A program made the translations under genes and the position numbers. Below the pieces are notes generated by a model. The model ran no database searches. It had not been told where the DNA came from and saw nothing but the letters and a program-made list of their open reading frames with translations. From assembly GCF_015353075.1 (NCBI RefSeq), contig NZ_CP064187.1, positions 4,232,728 to 4,296,727 on the forward strand: a stretch of DNA of 64,000 nt. The letters are read 5' to 3'. The stretch comes from Rhizobium sp. 007 (GTDB lineage: Bacteria; Pseudomonadota; Alphaproteobacteria; Rhizobiales; Rhizobiaceae). This document shows positions 17,827 through 27,674 of this stretch, in pieces. Numbering within the stretch: the stretch's first letter is position 1; every line of letters begins with the position of its first letter.

Positions 17827-18519
17827 TCAGAGCGCGGCTTCCATCTCGGCAAGAATGGCGCGTGCCGCTTCCTTCGGATCGGGCGCCTTGACGATCGGAC
17901 GGGCGACGACGAGGTGGCTTGAGCCGGCCTTCAGCGCATCGGCGGGGGTCATGACACGCTTCTGATCACCCTTTTCACTACCTGCCGGGCGGATGCCGGG
18001 GGTGACGATTGCCATTCCGGGTCCGACGATTTTCCGAACGGCGGCGGATTCTTCTGCGGAGCAGACGACGCCGCCCATCCCGGCGAGCAGCGCCTGTTCG
18101 GCGCGGCGCAGCACCAGTGTATGCGGGTCGTATTCGTAACCTGCAGCGATCAGATCCTGCTCGTCCATCGAGGTAAGGACGGTCACGCCGAGCAGGCAGA
18201 GTTCGGAACCCTTTGCCGCTTCGACGGCAGCCTTCATCGCCTTGGGATAGGCATGCAGCGTCAGCATGGACATACCCATCTTCACGATGTTCTCGACGCC
18301 GGAAGCGACCGTGTTGTCGATATCGAGCAGCTTCATGTCGAGGAAGATCTTCTTGCCGCTCTGTGCGAGATCGCGTGCGAATTCCAGACCGCCGGCGAAG
18401 ACGAGCTGATAGCCGATCTTGAAGAAGAGAACGTCGTCGCCGAGCGTCGAGACGATCTGTTCCGCCTCGCCAAGTGTCGGAACATCCAGCCCGACGATCA
18501 GCCGCTCGCGTGCGTTCAT
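17827..18519 (-). CDS. pyrF: Orotidine 5'-phosphate decarboxylase
   Basis: Converts OMP to UMP, the last step of de novo pyrimidine synthesis. The 230-residue TIM barrel has [13 protein letters not shown] at the start, the catalytic Asp/Lys pattern in [24 protein letters not shown], and [16 protein letters not shown] at the phosphate-binding end. ATG 18519 follows the upstream phosphatase stop by one base. It lies in one operon with pmtA and the phosphatase-like gene. Confidence 0.95.
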   Translation of the reverse strand: MNARERLIVGLDVPTLGEAEQIVSTLGDDVLFFKIGYQLVFAGGLEFARDLAQSGKKIFLDMKLLDIDNTVASGVENIVKMGMSMLTLHAYPKAMKAAVEAAKGSELCLLGVTVLTSMDEQDLIAAGYEYDPHTLVLRRAEQALLAGMGGVVCSAEESAAVRKIVGPGMAIVTPGIRPAGSEKGDQKRVMTPADALKAGSSHLVVARPIVKAPDPKEAARAILAEMEAAL

Positions 18520-18520
18520 C

Positions 18521-19108
18521 TCACATCCGTCCCTGCCAGTTTTCCATGGGCGTCCAGTCGCATGATAAGCGCCGGTCTGCAAGGCTGAAACAATAGAGAT
18601 TGCCGCCACCGGGCGGCTGATCGCGATCGCGCGCGATGACGCGGCTCTCAAGATGGCATTTCAACAGCGTGCCGACCCCGCCATGCCCGACAAAGGCGAT
18701 CGGCTCGTTCGGATCGTGATCGGCGAGAACAGCTTCGAAGGCCGAAACGATGCGCTGCTGCGCATCGGCGGCACGCTCCCAGCCTCTGAAACTATCTTGC
18801 GGATGCGCGAAGAACCAGTCGGCAGCTTTCTCGAACTCCGGAGGTGGCAGGAAGCCCGTTGCGGACCGGTCGTTCTCATGCATACCATGTCGGATTTCGA
18901 TGGCCACGCCTGCCGTCGCAGCCAGTATTTCCGCGGTCTCGACGGCCTTCGTCTCGTCGCTGGAAATAATACGGCGCAGTTTCCTCGCCCAGCTGCTTTC
19001 AGCCGCCTTGCGCGCGCGCGCCTCGCCGATCTCGGATAAACCCCATTTGGGCACCGCGACGTTCGGATCGATTTTCACTTGCGGGTGGGTGATGTACAGC
19101 CCGTACAT
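18521..19108 (-). CDS. Histidine-phosphatase superfamily protein
   Basis: A 195-residue branch-1 phosphoglycerate-mutase-like fold. The N-terminal active-site motif normally RHG reads YITHPQV, keeping the His but losing the preceding Arg. Later landmarks are present: [14 protein letters not shown], and the second His in [11 protein letters not shown]. The loss of Arg may reduce phosphatase activity or shift substrate. It starts one base after the pmtA stop and ends one base before the pyrF start, so it is translationally coupled to both. Substrate unknown. Confidence 0.75.
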   Translation of the reverse strand: MYGLYITHPQVKIDPNVAVPKWGLSEIGEARARKAAESSWARKLRRIISSDETKAVETAEILAATAGVAIEIRHGMHENDRSATGFLPPPEFEKAADWFFAHPQDSFRGWERAADAQQRIVSAFEAVLADHDPNEPIAFVGHGGVGTLLKCHLESRVIARDRDQPPGGGNLYCFSLADRRLSCDWTPMENWQGRM

Positions 19109-19109
19109 A

Positions 19110-19703
19110 TCAGCTGCGTCGGTAGATCCAGAGCTGGGCCGGCGGGATATTGCGGACGATGAAATCGAAATGCTGGATGTGGTAGCGCTCCGGCCGCGCG
19201 ATGATCGGCGAGACCGGACCATAGGAAATCTGCACGACCGGCCGGCCTGCCGGAATACGGTCGAGCAGGCTTTCCAGAAGCGCAATTCGCGCCTGCATCG
19301 GGAAGTTCAGCAGCGGCACGGCCGAAACGACGGAATCGAACGTCTGATCCTTGAGGTCGCCGAGCGTCTTGTCGAGGTCGAAGGCGTCGCCATTGATGAA
19401 GCGGACACTGGGGTAAAGGCGGACGAGATGCTCGTAAAAATCCGTCGAATATTCGATGGCGACGAGATTTTCCGGCTTCACGCCGCGCCCGAGGATCGCC
19501 TTGGTGATCGCGCCCGTGCCGGGACCGAGTTCAAGAACCGGTAGGCCGGAATTCAGGTGGATGACGCTTGCCATCTTGCGGGCGGTGATGGAGGAGGTGG
19601 GAACGATGGAGCCGACAGTTTTCGGCCCCTGCATCATGCCCTTGAAGAAACGGATTTCTTCATCGAACTTCTTGCCGAGCCGTTCTTTCAGCCGCAACGC
19701 CAT
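19110..19703 (-). CDS. pmtA: Phospholipid N-methyltransferase (PmtA type)
   Basis: SAM-dependent enzyme that methylates phosphatidylethanolamine to phosphatidylcholine, an important membrane lipid in rhizobia. The 197 residues match the Sinorhizobium/Rhizobium PmtA type: LGKKFDEEIRFFKGMM, GSIVPTSS, the SAM motif VLELGPGTGAITKA and a C-terminal FIVRNIPPAQLWIYRR. ATG 19703 (MALRLKER) is preferred over an ATG four codons upstream. First gene of an operon with the phosphatase-like gene and pyrF. Confidence 0.88.
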   Translation of the reverse strand: MALRLKERLGKKFDEEIRFFKGMMQGPKTVGSIVPTSSITARKMASVIHLNSGLPVLELGPGTGAITKAILGRGVKPENLVAIEYSTDFYEHLVRLYPSVRFINGDAFDLDKTLGDLKDQTFDSVVSAVPLLNFPMQARIALLESLLDRIPAGRPVVQISYGPVSPIIARPERYHIQHFDFIVRNIPPAQLWIYRRS

Positions 19704-19821
19704 GCCGTCCTCCACGAATAATGTACCAAAACCGCTAGCTATCTATTTGCCATCCTCTGGCGCAAAAACAAGACCAAACGTCGCAATCGGCAAACTTTAC
19801 CGCGGCAAATGCGACGTGCGT

Positions 19822-20940
19822 TTACACGCGCATCGGCATCAGAACGTAAAGTGCATCATCGCCGGCGGTATCGCGAATGAGCGTCGGCGAGCCTGCATCG
19901 GCAAGCAGAAAAATCGCCTGATCGCCGGAAAGCTGCGCCGTGATGTCGAGCAGATATTTGGCATTGAAACCGATTTCCATCGAATCCGTGTCGTAACCGA
20001 CGGCGACTTCTTCCGTCGCGCTGCCAGAATCCGGATTGTTGACGGTAAGCAGAAGCTGGCCGTCTGATAGTGCGAGCTTCACGGCGCGACCGCGCTCGGA
20101 AGAAATCGTCGAAACGCGGTCGACAGCCTGGGCGAATGTCGTGCAATCGACGCGCATTTCCTTGTCGTTGCCGGTGGGGATCACACGCTGGTAATCCGGA
20201 AAGGTGCCATCGATGAGCTTGGAGGTCATGACGATCGAGTCGATGCCGAGGCGGATTTTGGCATCTGAGACTTCGACGGTGACCACCGCATCGGGATTGT
20301 CGACGAGCTTCTGGAGTTCACCGACCGTCTTGCGCGGAATGATGATGCCAGGCATGCCTTCGGAGCCGGAGGGCGCCTTCACGTCGGCACGTGCGAGGCG
20401 GTGGCCGTCGGTCGCTACCGCGCGCAGCTTCAAGTCGCCCTCGCTTTCGATCGTGTGGAAGAATATGCCGTTCAGATAGTAGCGCGTTTCTTCGGTCGAG
20501 ATCGCAAACTGCGTGCGGTCGATCAGCATCTTGAGATCGGCTGCCTTCAGCTTGAAGGAATGCGTGAACGTGCCGGCGGTCAGATCCGGGAAATCGGATT
20601 CCGGCAGGCACTGCAGCGAGAATTTCGAGCGGCCGGACTGGACAGCCATCGAGCCGCCATCCGTCGAGGTTGCCAAAAGAACTTCCGAACCGTCCGGCAG
20701 TTTGCGCACAATGTCGTAAAGGAGATGCGCCGGAACCGTTGTGGCGCCGCCCTGCTCGACATTGGCGGGCGTGGCTTCGGTCACTTCGAGATCGAGGTCG
20801 GTCGCCTTCATGTCGAGCTTCTGGCCATCGGCGCGCAGCATGATATTGGACAGGATCGGGATCGTGTTGCGACGTTCGACCACGCGGTGAACGTGGTTCA
20901 GCGACTTCAAAAGGTTTGACCGCTCAATAGTTATACGCAT
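19822..20940 (-). CDS. dnaN: DNA polymerase III beta subunit (sliding clamp)
   Basis: Ring-shaped processivity clamp of the replicative polymerase. The 372-residue length is standard and three clamp domains are covered from MRITIERSNLLKSLNHVHRVVERR to the C-terminal ALYVLMPMRV, which contains the canonical clamp C-terminus (MPMR). Unlike in many bacteria it is not next to dnaA and recF, which is normal for Rhizobiales. It stands alone with about 110 bases on both sides. Confidence 0.97.
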   Translation of the reverse strand: MRITIERSNLLKSLNHVHRVVERRNTIPILSNIMLRADGQKLDMKATDLDLEVTEATPANVEQGGATTVPAHLLYDIVRKLPDGSEVLLATSTDGGSMAVQSGRSKFSLQCLPESDFPDLTAGTFTHSFKLKAADLKMLIDRTQFAISTEETRYYLNGIFFHTIESEGDLKLRAVATDGHRLARADVKAPSGSEGMPGIIIPRKTVGELQKLVDNPDAVVTVEVSDAKIRLGIDSIVMTSKLIDGTFPDYQRVIPTGNDKEMRVDCTTFAQAVDRVSTISSERGRAVKLALSDGQLLLTVNNPDSGSATEEVAVGYDTDSMEIGFNAKYLLDITAQLSGDQAIFLLADAGSPTLIRDTAGDDALYVLMPMRV

Positions 20941-21183
20941 GGGATGCTACCGCTTTCGACCGTTACTGCCCCAGCGCGCAAAACGCGCCGGAAGATGCTG
21001 TCCGGCTCCGGGCCGGAGGAGTGGACAGGCAAAATGGCAGAACTTTGCTGACGAATGCAAGGGGTGCGAGACGCAGCAGCGCTGCAATTGCCGTTTTCCG
21101 GGACAATGCTCACAGAAATCCGAACACTTGCTGCGGGCCAAACCCCCGCGCATAAAGGCAGAGAGCCAAAGGAGCCATCGAAA

Positions 21184-22104
21184 TTGAATAATGAGGAAAC
21201 AGCGGGCGAGGGCGGCAGGCAGCGCGGCTATCGCCTGCACAATGTCGCCATCCCGGCCCGCCCGCTGGAAGCGGCGCTTTATCTTGTCGCTACGCCGATC
21301 GGCAATCTGGGCGATATCACGTTGCGGGCACTGGAAACGCTGGCGGGTGCCGATGTGCTCGCCTGCGAGGATACGCGCGTGACCCGCGTTCTGCTCGACC
21401 GATACGGCATTCAGAACCGGCCCTTTGCCTATCATGAGCACAATGCCGATGAGGCGGGTCCGCGATTGCTGCAGGCTCTGGAGGCGGGCAGGTCTGTTGC
21501 ACTTGTCTCAGATGCCGGGACGCCGCTTGTCTCTGACCCCGGCTATCGCCTTGCACAGTCGGCGATCGAAGCAGGTTACCGTGTCGTGCCCATTCCGGGA
21601 GCATCGGCGCCGCTTGCCGCGCTTGTCGGCTCGGGCCTGCCGAACGACGCCTTTTTGTTTGCGGGGTTCCTCCCAGCGAAGGACAAGGCGCGGCGCGACC
21701 GGCTGGCGGAATTTGTCGCCGCTCCAGCGACGCTCCTGTTCTTTGAATCGCCCCACCGGATCGGCGCGACGCTGGCTGCTGCCGCCGACGTGCTCGGGCC
21801 TACCCGTAGGGCGTCCGTTTGCCGCGAACTGACGAAAACATATGAGGAGTTCCGCCGCGGCACGCTCGCGGAGCTTGCCGCGCATTATGCTGAAATCCAC
21901 AATGTGAAGGGCGAGATCGTGCTCGTCGTCGGCCCACCGGAAGAGCGGCCGGCTGACGAAGCGGATGTGGGGGCCATCCTTGCCGACCTTGCGACTTCCA
22001 TGCCGACGGCAAAGGCAGCCGCCGAAGCCGCACGCGTCACCGGATTGCCGCGCAAGGAACTCTACCAGCGCTTGCTTGATATGAAGGCCAAGGATGGGCG
22101 ATAG
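21184..22104 (+). CDS. rsmI: 16S rRNA (cytidine-1402-2'-O)-methyltransferase
   Basis: Tetrapyrrole-methylase-fold enzyme that 2'-O-methylates C1402 of 16S rRNA. Diagnostic stretches are ALYLVATPIGNLGDIT, DVLACEDTRVTRVLL, SDAGTPLVSDPGYRL and FFESPHRI. The frame is open from 21055, but TTG 21184 is chosen because AAAGGA lies 10 bases upstream and the family normally begins about 25-30 residues before the LYLVATPIG strand; ATG 21109 is an alternative. In related genomes yraN usually follows; here it does not. Confidence 0.93.
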   Translation: MNNEETAGEGGRQRGYRLHNVAIPARPLEAALYLVATPIGNLGDITLRALETLAGADVLACEDTRVTRVLLDRYGIQNRPFAYHEHNADEAGPRLLQALEAGRSVALVSDAGTPLVSDPGYRLAQSAIEAGYRVVPIPGASAPLAALVGSGLPNDAFLFAGFLPAKDKARRDRLAEFVAAPATLLFFESPHRIGATLAAAADVLGPTRRASVCRELTKTYEEFRRGTLAELAAHYAEIHNVKGEIVLVVGPPEERPADEADVGAILADLATSMPTAKAAAEAARVTGLPRKELYQRLLDMKAKDGR

Positions 22105-22138
22105 CTACGACCATTAGCCGGCGAAAGATAGGTCGGCC

Positions 22139-22444
22139 ATGTCTTTCCGGCGCTGTGACGTCGGCATTCGTACCGAGGATCTGCGGCTGGCAGGTTCAAA
22201 TGAATATGCGATGCCTGATTGTGGAATATGTCGAAGAACTCGGCTCGCAGCGGCTCGTGCATGGCCTTACGGGCGAACAGCCGCTGAGGGCGGTCGTCTC
22301 CCGGAAACGGCGCTGGCACCGGAACTGCGTTTCGTGATCACGCCGCAAAAGCTGCATTTCTTCGCGCATGATACCGGCAAGCGCATCGGTGCCGGTGCTG
22401 CGATCACTGCTCATCATCCGGCAGTCGCAGACGCCATATCGTAG
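22139..22444 (+). pseudogene. C-terminal remnant of a sugar-type ABC transporter ATPase
   Basis: Two frames in alternation spell the TOBE end of a MalK/UgpC-like ATPase: VGIRTEDLRLAGSN (frame of 22139), then MRCLIVEYVEELGSQRLVHG (frame of 22155), then APELRFVITPQKLHFF and HDTGKRIG back in the first frame. At least two frameshifts are needed, and the nucleotide-binding domain (Walker A/B, LSGGQ) is entirely absent. No permease or binding protein is nearby. It begins about 35 bases after rsmI, where other rhizobia are expected to carry yraN. Confidence 0.75.
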
Positions 22445-22545
22445 AGGTTTGAATGGACTGCTAAAATTTTAGCGGCCGCTTGAACGCCTCCGTTACGACT
22501 CTCTGCTATTCCGCAATGATTGGGGTAGCAAATTTGGGGGGTTCC

Positions 22546-23049
22546 ATGGCCGTGAAGCTCATGCTCGCAAGCGCAGTCGCAATGGCTGCGCGTTCGCTGC
22601 CGTACGCGGTCGCGCCAACACGCGGCAGGAATTTCGTCGCACACTCCAGCGACCACCTGCCGATGAAATCGACGCCGATCAATCCTGACTGGATCGTCGA
22701 TGGCAACCCGCAGGCGCGCACGGCCGAACATTCCCGCGGTCATGACGACGCATCGCTCACGGCGATCTGGGATTGCACAGCCGGCGAGTTCCGCTGGTTC
22801 TTCGGCTGGGACGAGACGGTGATGATCCTCGAAGGCGAGGTGCACGTCACCGCCGAAGACGGAACGGAACGCACGCTGCGCGCCGGCGACGTTGCGTTCT
22901 TCGCGGGCGGCACATGGGCGAACTGGCGGGTGGACAACTACGTCCGGAAGGTCGCTTTTCTGCGCAAGCCCTTCCCCAGGCCTGTGGCAATCCTCTATCG
23001 GCTTCGCAACCTGTTGCGCAGCAGCGGCCAGCAGGGTCTCGCGGCCTGA
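22546..23049 (+). CDS. Cupin-domain protein
   Basis: A 167-residue protein with one double-stranded beta-helix (cupin) domain: FRWFFGWDETVMILEGEVHV, then LRAGDVAFFAGGTWANW. This is the small-barrel type resembling the ureidoglycine aminohydrolase/DUF861 group. ATG 22546 has GGGGGG eight bases upstream; an in-frame ATG at 22480 is possible. It lies between an ABC-ATPase remnant and gshB, in a stretch that looks accessory. Metal and substrate are unknown. The basic C-terminus (PVAILYRLRNLLRSS) is unusual for the fold. Confidence 0.75.
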   Translation: MAVKLMLASAVAMAARSLPYAVAPTRGRNFVAHSSDHLPMKSTPINPDWIVDGNPQARTAEHSRGHDDASLTAIWDCTAGEFRWFFGWDETVMILEGEVHVTAEDGTERTLRAGDVAFFAGGTWANWRVDNYVRKVAFLRKPFPRPVAILYRLRNLLRSSGQQGLAA

Positions 23050-23143
23050 AATCCTTGATGCCCGCACCTGGAAGTCCTTGATTGACCGTTGCGTTTGCTT
23101 TGCTTGCGACCTACATCTGTCCGGCACTCACTGAGGGACGGAA

Positions 23144-24091
23144 ATGGCCAATATCAAGAACGTAGCGGTCCAGATGGACCATGTCGCAGGCATCAACATT
23201 GCAGGCGATTCTACCTTCGCCATGAGTCTTGAGGCCCAAGCCCGAGGCTACAAGCTTTTCCATTATACGCCTGAGCGGCTGAGCCTCCGCGACGGCAAGC
23301 TTTACGCTTCCGTCGAACCGATGCTGCTGCGTGACATGAAGGGCGATCATTTCGAGCTCGGTGCGCCCGAACGGGTCGATCTTTCGACCATGGATGTCGT
23401 GCTGCTCCGGCAGGATCCGCCCTTCGACATGGCCTACATCACCTCCACGCATCTCTTGGAACGCATTCACCCGAAGACGCTCGTTGTCAATGATCCGGCC
23501 TGGGTGCGCAATTCGCCGGAGAAGATCTTCGTCACCGAATTTGCCGATCTCATGCCGAAGACACTGATCACCAAGGATGCGGCCGAGGTCCGCCGCTTCC
23601 GCGACGAGATGGGCGATATCATCTTGAAGCCGCTTTACGGAAACGGCGGTGCCGGCGTCTTCCACTCGACGAGGGACGACCGCAACCTGTCCTCGCTGCT
23701 CGAAATGTTCGGCCAGCTCTTCCGCGAACCCTTTATCGCCCAGCAGTATCTTCCCGATGTCCGCAAGGGCGACAAGCGCATCATCCTGGTTGACGGCGAG
23801 CCGGCAGGGGCGATCAACCGGGTTCCTGCCGACCACGACAGCCGCTCCAACATGCATGTCGGCGGCCGCGCGGAAGCGACCGAGCTCACGGCGCGTGAAA
23901 AGGAAATCTGCCAACGCATCGGCCCGGCGCTCAGGGAACGCGGCTTTCTGCTCGTTGGCATCGATGTCATCGGCGACTACATGACCGAAATCAACGTCAC
24001 GTCGCCGACCGGAATTCGCGAGGTCCGCAAGTTCGGCGGCGCTGATATCGCAAGCCTTCTCTGGGATGCGATTGAGCGCAAGCGCCCATAG
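23144..24091 (+). CDS. gshB: Glutathione synthetase
   Basis: ATP-grasp ligase joining gamma-glutamylcysteine and glycine, cytosolic. At 315 residues it has normal length. Visible are the N-terminal substrate domain ([19 protein letters not shown]), [19 protein letters not shown], the ATP-grasp lid [14 protein letters not shown], and C-terminal Mg/ATP residues in [28 protein letters not shown] gives a good ribosome-binding site. Both neighbours are debris or accessory genes, so its usual yraN-gshB-comM context is broken here. Confidence 0.97.
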   Translation: MANIKNVAVQMDHVAGINIAGDSTFAMSLEAQARGYKLFHYTPERLSLRDGKLYASVEPMLLRDMKGDHFELGAPERVDLSTMDVVLLRQDPPFDMAYITSTHLLERIHPKTLVVNDPAWVRNSPEKIFVTEFADLMPKTLITKDAAEVRRFRDEMGDIILKPLYGNGGAGVFHSTRDDRNLSSLLEMFGQLFREPFIAQQYLPDVRKGDKRIILVDGEPAGAINRVPADHDSRSNMHVGGRAEATELTAREKEICQRIGPALRERGFLLVGIDVIGDYMTEINVTSPTGIREVRKFGGADIASLLWDAIERKRP

Positions 24092-24157
24092 GGTGTTCCG
24101 GCTTGTGTTCCCCTACAACCTGACTGCAGCAGAGACGTGAATTTGTTCCTTTATTGT

Positions 24158-24400
24158 GTTGCCGATCTCCCAAAGGAAGCTCGCACTTCGACCTGCCGAT
24201 TGCTCTTGGCCTGATGGCGGCGCTCGGCGCCATGCCGGCGGATGCGCTTGCCGATTTGGTCGCGCTCGGCGAACTCAATCTCGACGGCACGATTGCACGC
24301 GTTGCCAGCGCGCCTCAGGCAGCATCGGCGCAAATGCGGGGGGAAGGACTTGATTTTCCCTGCCGATAGCGGCGCGGAAACGGCATTCATTGTGCTGAGG
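24158..24400 (+). pseudogene. comM/yifB (Mg-chelatase-like AAA ATPase) fragment
   Basis: Short pieces of ComM/YifB are recognisable across frames: ADLPKE, then SHFDLPIALGLMAALGA with VALGELNLDGTIARV, then after a G-run frameshift near 24342 DLIFPADSGAETAF. A missing G at about 24180 splits the first two pieces. The AAA+ ATPase domain and most of the N-domain are gone; about 80 of ~510 codons remain. comM commonly follows gshB in rhizobia, so this is the stump of the native gene. The 246 bases up to the next gene hold nothing I can identify. Confidence 0.8.
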
Positions 24401-24646
24401 AGGTCGACACCTTTAAACACTTGTCGGGAGGCGCAAGTGTGGCGGGCAATGCAAAGAACCAAGCATCATTCGCAGATTTGAAGAACTTTATTGATCTTTT
24501 TCAAACGGTTATCTTGAATTGTAAGGCATATCGAAGCGTGCCGGGGGGGCGCCGCGCGTGCTGTATATCCGATGGGGTCTCGAGTATCTGCAACAAACAC
24601 TGCGGGGTCCGCGTTTAGTGGAAATAAGGTAACCGAAGGCGAACCA

Positions 24647-25060
24647 ATGCCCTACAAGCGGTACGGCTTAGAGGAGAACTCCGACGGCACTTGGCGTGTC
24701 ATAGACTACCGCGAAGGAAAGGCTGCGGAAACGGACGGAGCGGTTCTCGATCGGTTACCCCACGATACCGCGAGCAACCTTGAATTTATCCTTAACGCCC
24801 AAGAGAAGGGAATCGAGACGCGGAAGGGGAAGAGGAAGGCCAAGGCCTCGCCACGCCCAAAGGAACACGTCATGGCAACCGCGCGGTATAGCCATCGCAA
24901 GAACTTAAACATCTACTGGACGGTAGTCGATGCAGTCACCGGACAGGCGGTCGTTATCGATGGGGTGGTCATGGATATGCTCACCGAAGAGGATGCCGAG
25001 GAGTTGGTCGAGCGGCTGAACCGTAAGGATGAGGAAGGGAAACCGTTCAGTCGTCCCTGA
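24647..25060 (+). CDS. Hypothetical protein with two internal repeats
   Basis: A 137-residue protein I do not recognise. It is made of two similar ~45-residue halves: WRVIDYREGKAAETDGAVLD (residues ~17-36) and WTVVDAVTGQAVVIDGVVMD (~91-110). Each half ends in an acidic helix closing with ILN or RLN, and a highly basic linker (RKGKRKAKASPRPK) joins them. No signal peptide, Cys or membrane segment. ATG 24647 is used, with GAAGG 8 bases upstream. It lies in the variable zone after gshB and may be horizontally acquired. Confidence 0.65.
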   Translation: MPYKRYGLEENSDGTWRVIDYREGKAAETDGAVLDRLPHDTASNLEFILNAQEKGIETRKGKRKAKASPRPKEHVMATARYSHRKNLNIYWTVVDAVTGQAVVIDGVVMDMLTEEDAEELVERLNRKDEEGKPFSRP

Positions 25061-25096
25061 GGCGGCCCCTGAATAGCTGCTGTAACGGGTCGATCA

Positions 25097-25130
25097 TGTT
25101 CCACTCAACGAAAAAAAGAGGAGTGGAACA
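25097..25130. repeat. Inverted repeat in front of a 36-codon frame
   Basis: TGTTCCACTC (25097-25106) and GAGTGGAACA (25121-25130) form a perfect 10-bp stem with a 14-base A-rich loop. The right arm carries GGAG and ends one base before ATG 25131, which opens a 36-codon frame (MRFPISPAFTRF) ending at 25241. It may be a translational control hairpin or an operator. Confidence 0.4.
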
Positions 25131-25257
25131 ATGAGATTTCCGATCAGCCCCGCCTTCACGCGGTTTTCGGGCCTGCGGCGATCACCGCGTACTCAAGGTG
25201 GCGCGGAAGCAATTCCTATCGTATTGCCGGCGAACGGCTGACGGCGGCGGCCTGACG

Positions 25258-25281
25258 GAGAAAGGGGCGCCGAAGCGCCCC
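25258..25281 (-). terminator. Intrinsic terminator of cysK with TTCG tetraloop
   Basis: On the minus strand GGGGCGC-TTCG-GCGCCCC is a perfect 7-bp GC stem with the extra-stable UUCG loop, followed by TTTCTCC. It begins 15 bases after the cysK stop. Confidence 0.85.
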
Positions 25282-25296
25282 GATTACCTCCGAAAA

Positions 25297-26259
<963 letters not shown>

Positions 26260-26392
26260 GGTGCGCTCCCTTAATGATTGTTGCGCGAGAGAATAGGGTC
26301 AAAGGCCGAAGCAGGCCAGAGGGGCTTGATCCACGGAAGCGTCGTCCGAGAGAAAAAATCGTTTGGAAACGGTGCTTTGCCGAATGATTTTT

Positions 26393-27009
26393 TCAGGCTG
26401 CGCGTGCAGCGATAAAGGCTGCGGTTCCGGCCAGGATGCTCGCCGCAACCCTATTGAGCGCTTGCAGCGCGCGCGGCTGTTTCAGCATCGTGCGGGCGCG
26501 CGACGCAAGCAGCATGTAAGGGATCAAAACCAAAAGCAGCACAACGAAGGTTGCGACTAAAAGTATGCCGTATTCTCGAGGGCCGATGTGGTTGATGTCG
26601 ATTAGTGTCGGCACGAGGGCGACGTAAAAGAGCATCGTCTTCGGGTTGCCGAGCGTCACCAGAAGGCCGGACAGGAAGGATATGCCGATGCTGCTCGATC
26701 TGCGCGCGGTAATATCCTGCGGCAAAAGACCTGCCGTCCAGAGCTTGTAGGCAATGTAGCAGAGGTAAAGCACGCCGGCGAATTTGATGATGAGGAATAT
26801 TCCGGTGAAGGTCTGCGCCACGAATGCAAGGCCGAGGATCACCGCCGTCAGGTACGTGATGTCGCCGAGAACAAGGCCGAGACCCATGAAGAAGGTCTCG
26901 CGAAAATTCGAGCCGAGCGCGCGGGCGACGATCGCGGTGATGCCGGGTCCGGGAATGATCGCAGCGATAAAAAGGGCGCCGCTATAGGCAAGCAGGCTGC
27001 AACGGTCAT
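26393..27009 (-). pseudogene. LysE-family amino-acid exporter gene with a one-base frameshift
   Basis: The frame ending at 26393 encodes a near-complete LysE/RhtB exporter (FRETFFMGLGLVLGDITYL, LSGLLVTLGNPKTMLFYVAL, GTAAFIAARAA). The expected start, ATG 27009 (MTVAA), is out of frame with the rest. Restoring one C in the GCAGCC near 26995 gives MTVAALLAYSGALFIAAIIP, the usual first membrane segment with the family's PGPG, and a normal length of 205 residues. As it stands only an internal ATG (26887) lies in the correct frame, which would lose the first membrane helix. Either a recent mutation or a sequence error. Confidence 0.8.
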
Positions 27010-27113
27010 CTTTGCTCTCCTCAGGCAGCTTCTCTTACTGATGCTACGGCCTGCTTTCAAGATGAAGTCACACGCTCGAATCAGATAGAAGTGCGCCGAA
27101 AGGGAGAAAGCCG

Positions 27114-27674
27114 ATGACAACCGGACTGCTGCTGATCGATGTTCAGAATGCCATCTTGAAAGGCCTCGCAAGCACCGCGCGCCAGCCTTTGATCGACAAG
27201 ACGCTGGACGAAACGGTGGCGCGTCTTGCCGAAGTTCTCCAAAAGGCCCGCGCGGTGAATGCACCGGTCGTCATCGTCCAGCATGACGGACACGCATCCC
27301 ACCGTCTTGCCGAAGGCAGCGAAGGCTGGCAGTTGCGCGACGAGATTGCGCCTCAAGATCGCGAGATCGTCGTTCACAAGCGCAGCTGCGACTCGTTCTT
27401 CGAAACCGATCTCCAAGCGCGCCTCAAGGAGAACGGTATCACCAGGCTGGTGGTCGGCGGCTGCATGACCCAGTTCTGCGTCGATACCACCGCGCGGCGC
27501 GCCGTTTCGCTCGGCTACGATGTAACGCTGATGTCTGATGGACATATGACGGCCGACATGGGCGAACTCCGCTTCGAACAGATCATTGCCCACCACAATG
27601 CCGTGCTCGACGAGTTCGATGCCGGCAGCCACGAAATCCGGCTTGCACAGGCAGCGGCGATCAATTTCGGATAG
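27114..27674 (+). CDS. Isochorismatase-like cysteine hydrolase
   Basis: A 186-residue cytosolic hydrolase. The catalytic triad of the isochorismatase/nicotinamidase superfamily is visible: Asp9 in LLLIDVQNA, Lys near 83 in IVVHKRSCDSFF and Cys in VGGCMTQFCVDTTARRA with the cis-peptide region. AGGGAGAAAG precedes the ATG. It is divergent from the damaged lysE and overlaps the end of the DMT transporter gene tail-to-tail by 14 bases. Substrate unknown. Confidence 0.88.
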   Translation: MTTGLLLIDVQNAILKGLASTARQPLIDKTLDETVARLAEVLQKARAVNAPVVIVQHDGHASHRLAEGSEGWQLRDEIAPQDREIVVHKRSCDSFFETDLQARLKENGITRLVVGGCMTQFCVDTTARRAVSLGYDVTLMSDGHMTADMGELRFEQIIAHHNAVLDEFDAGSHEIRLAQAAAINFG

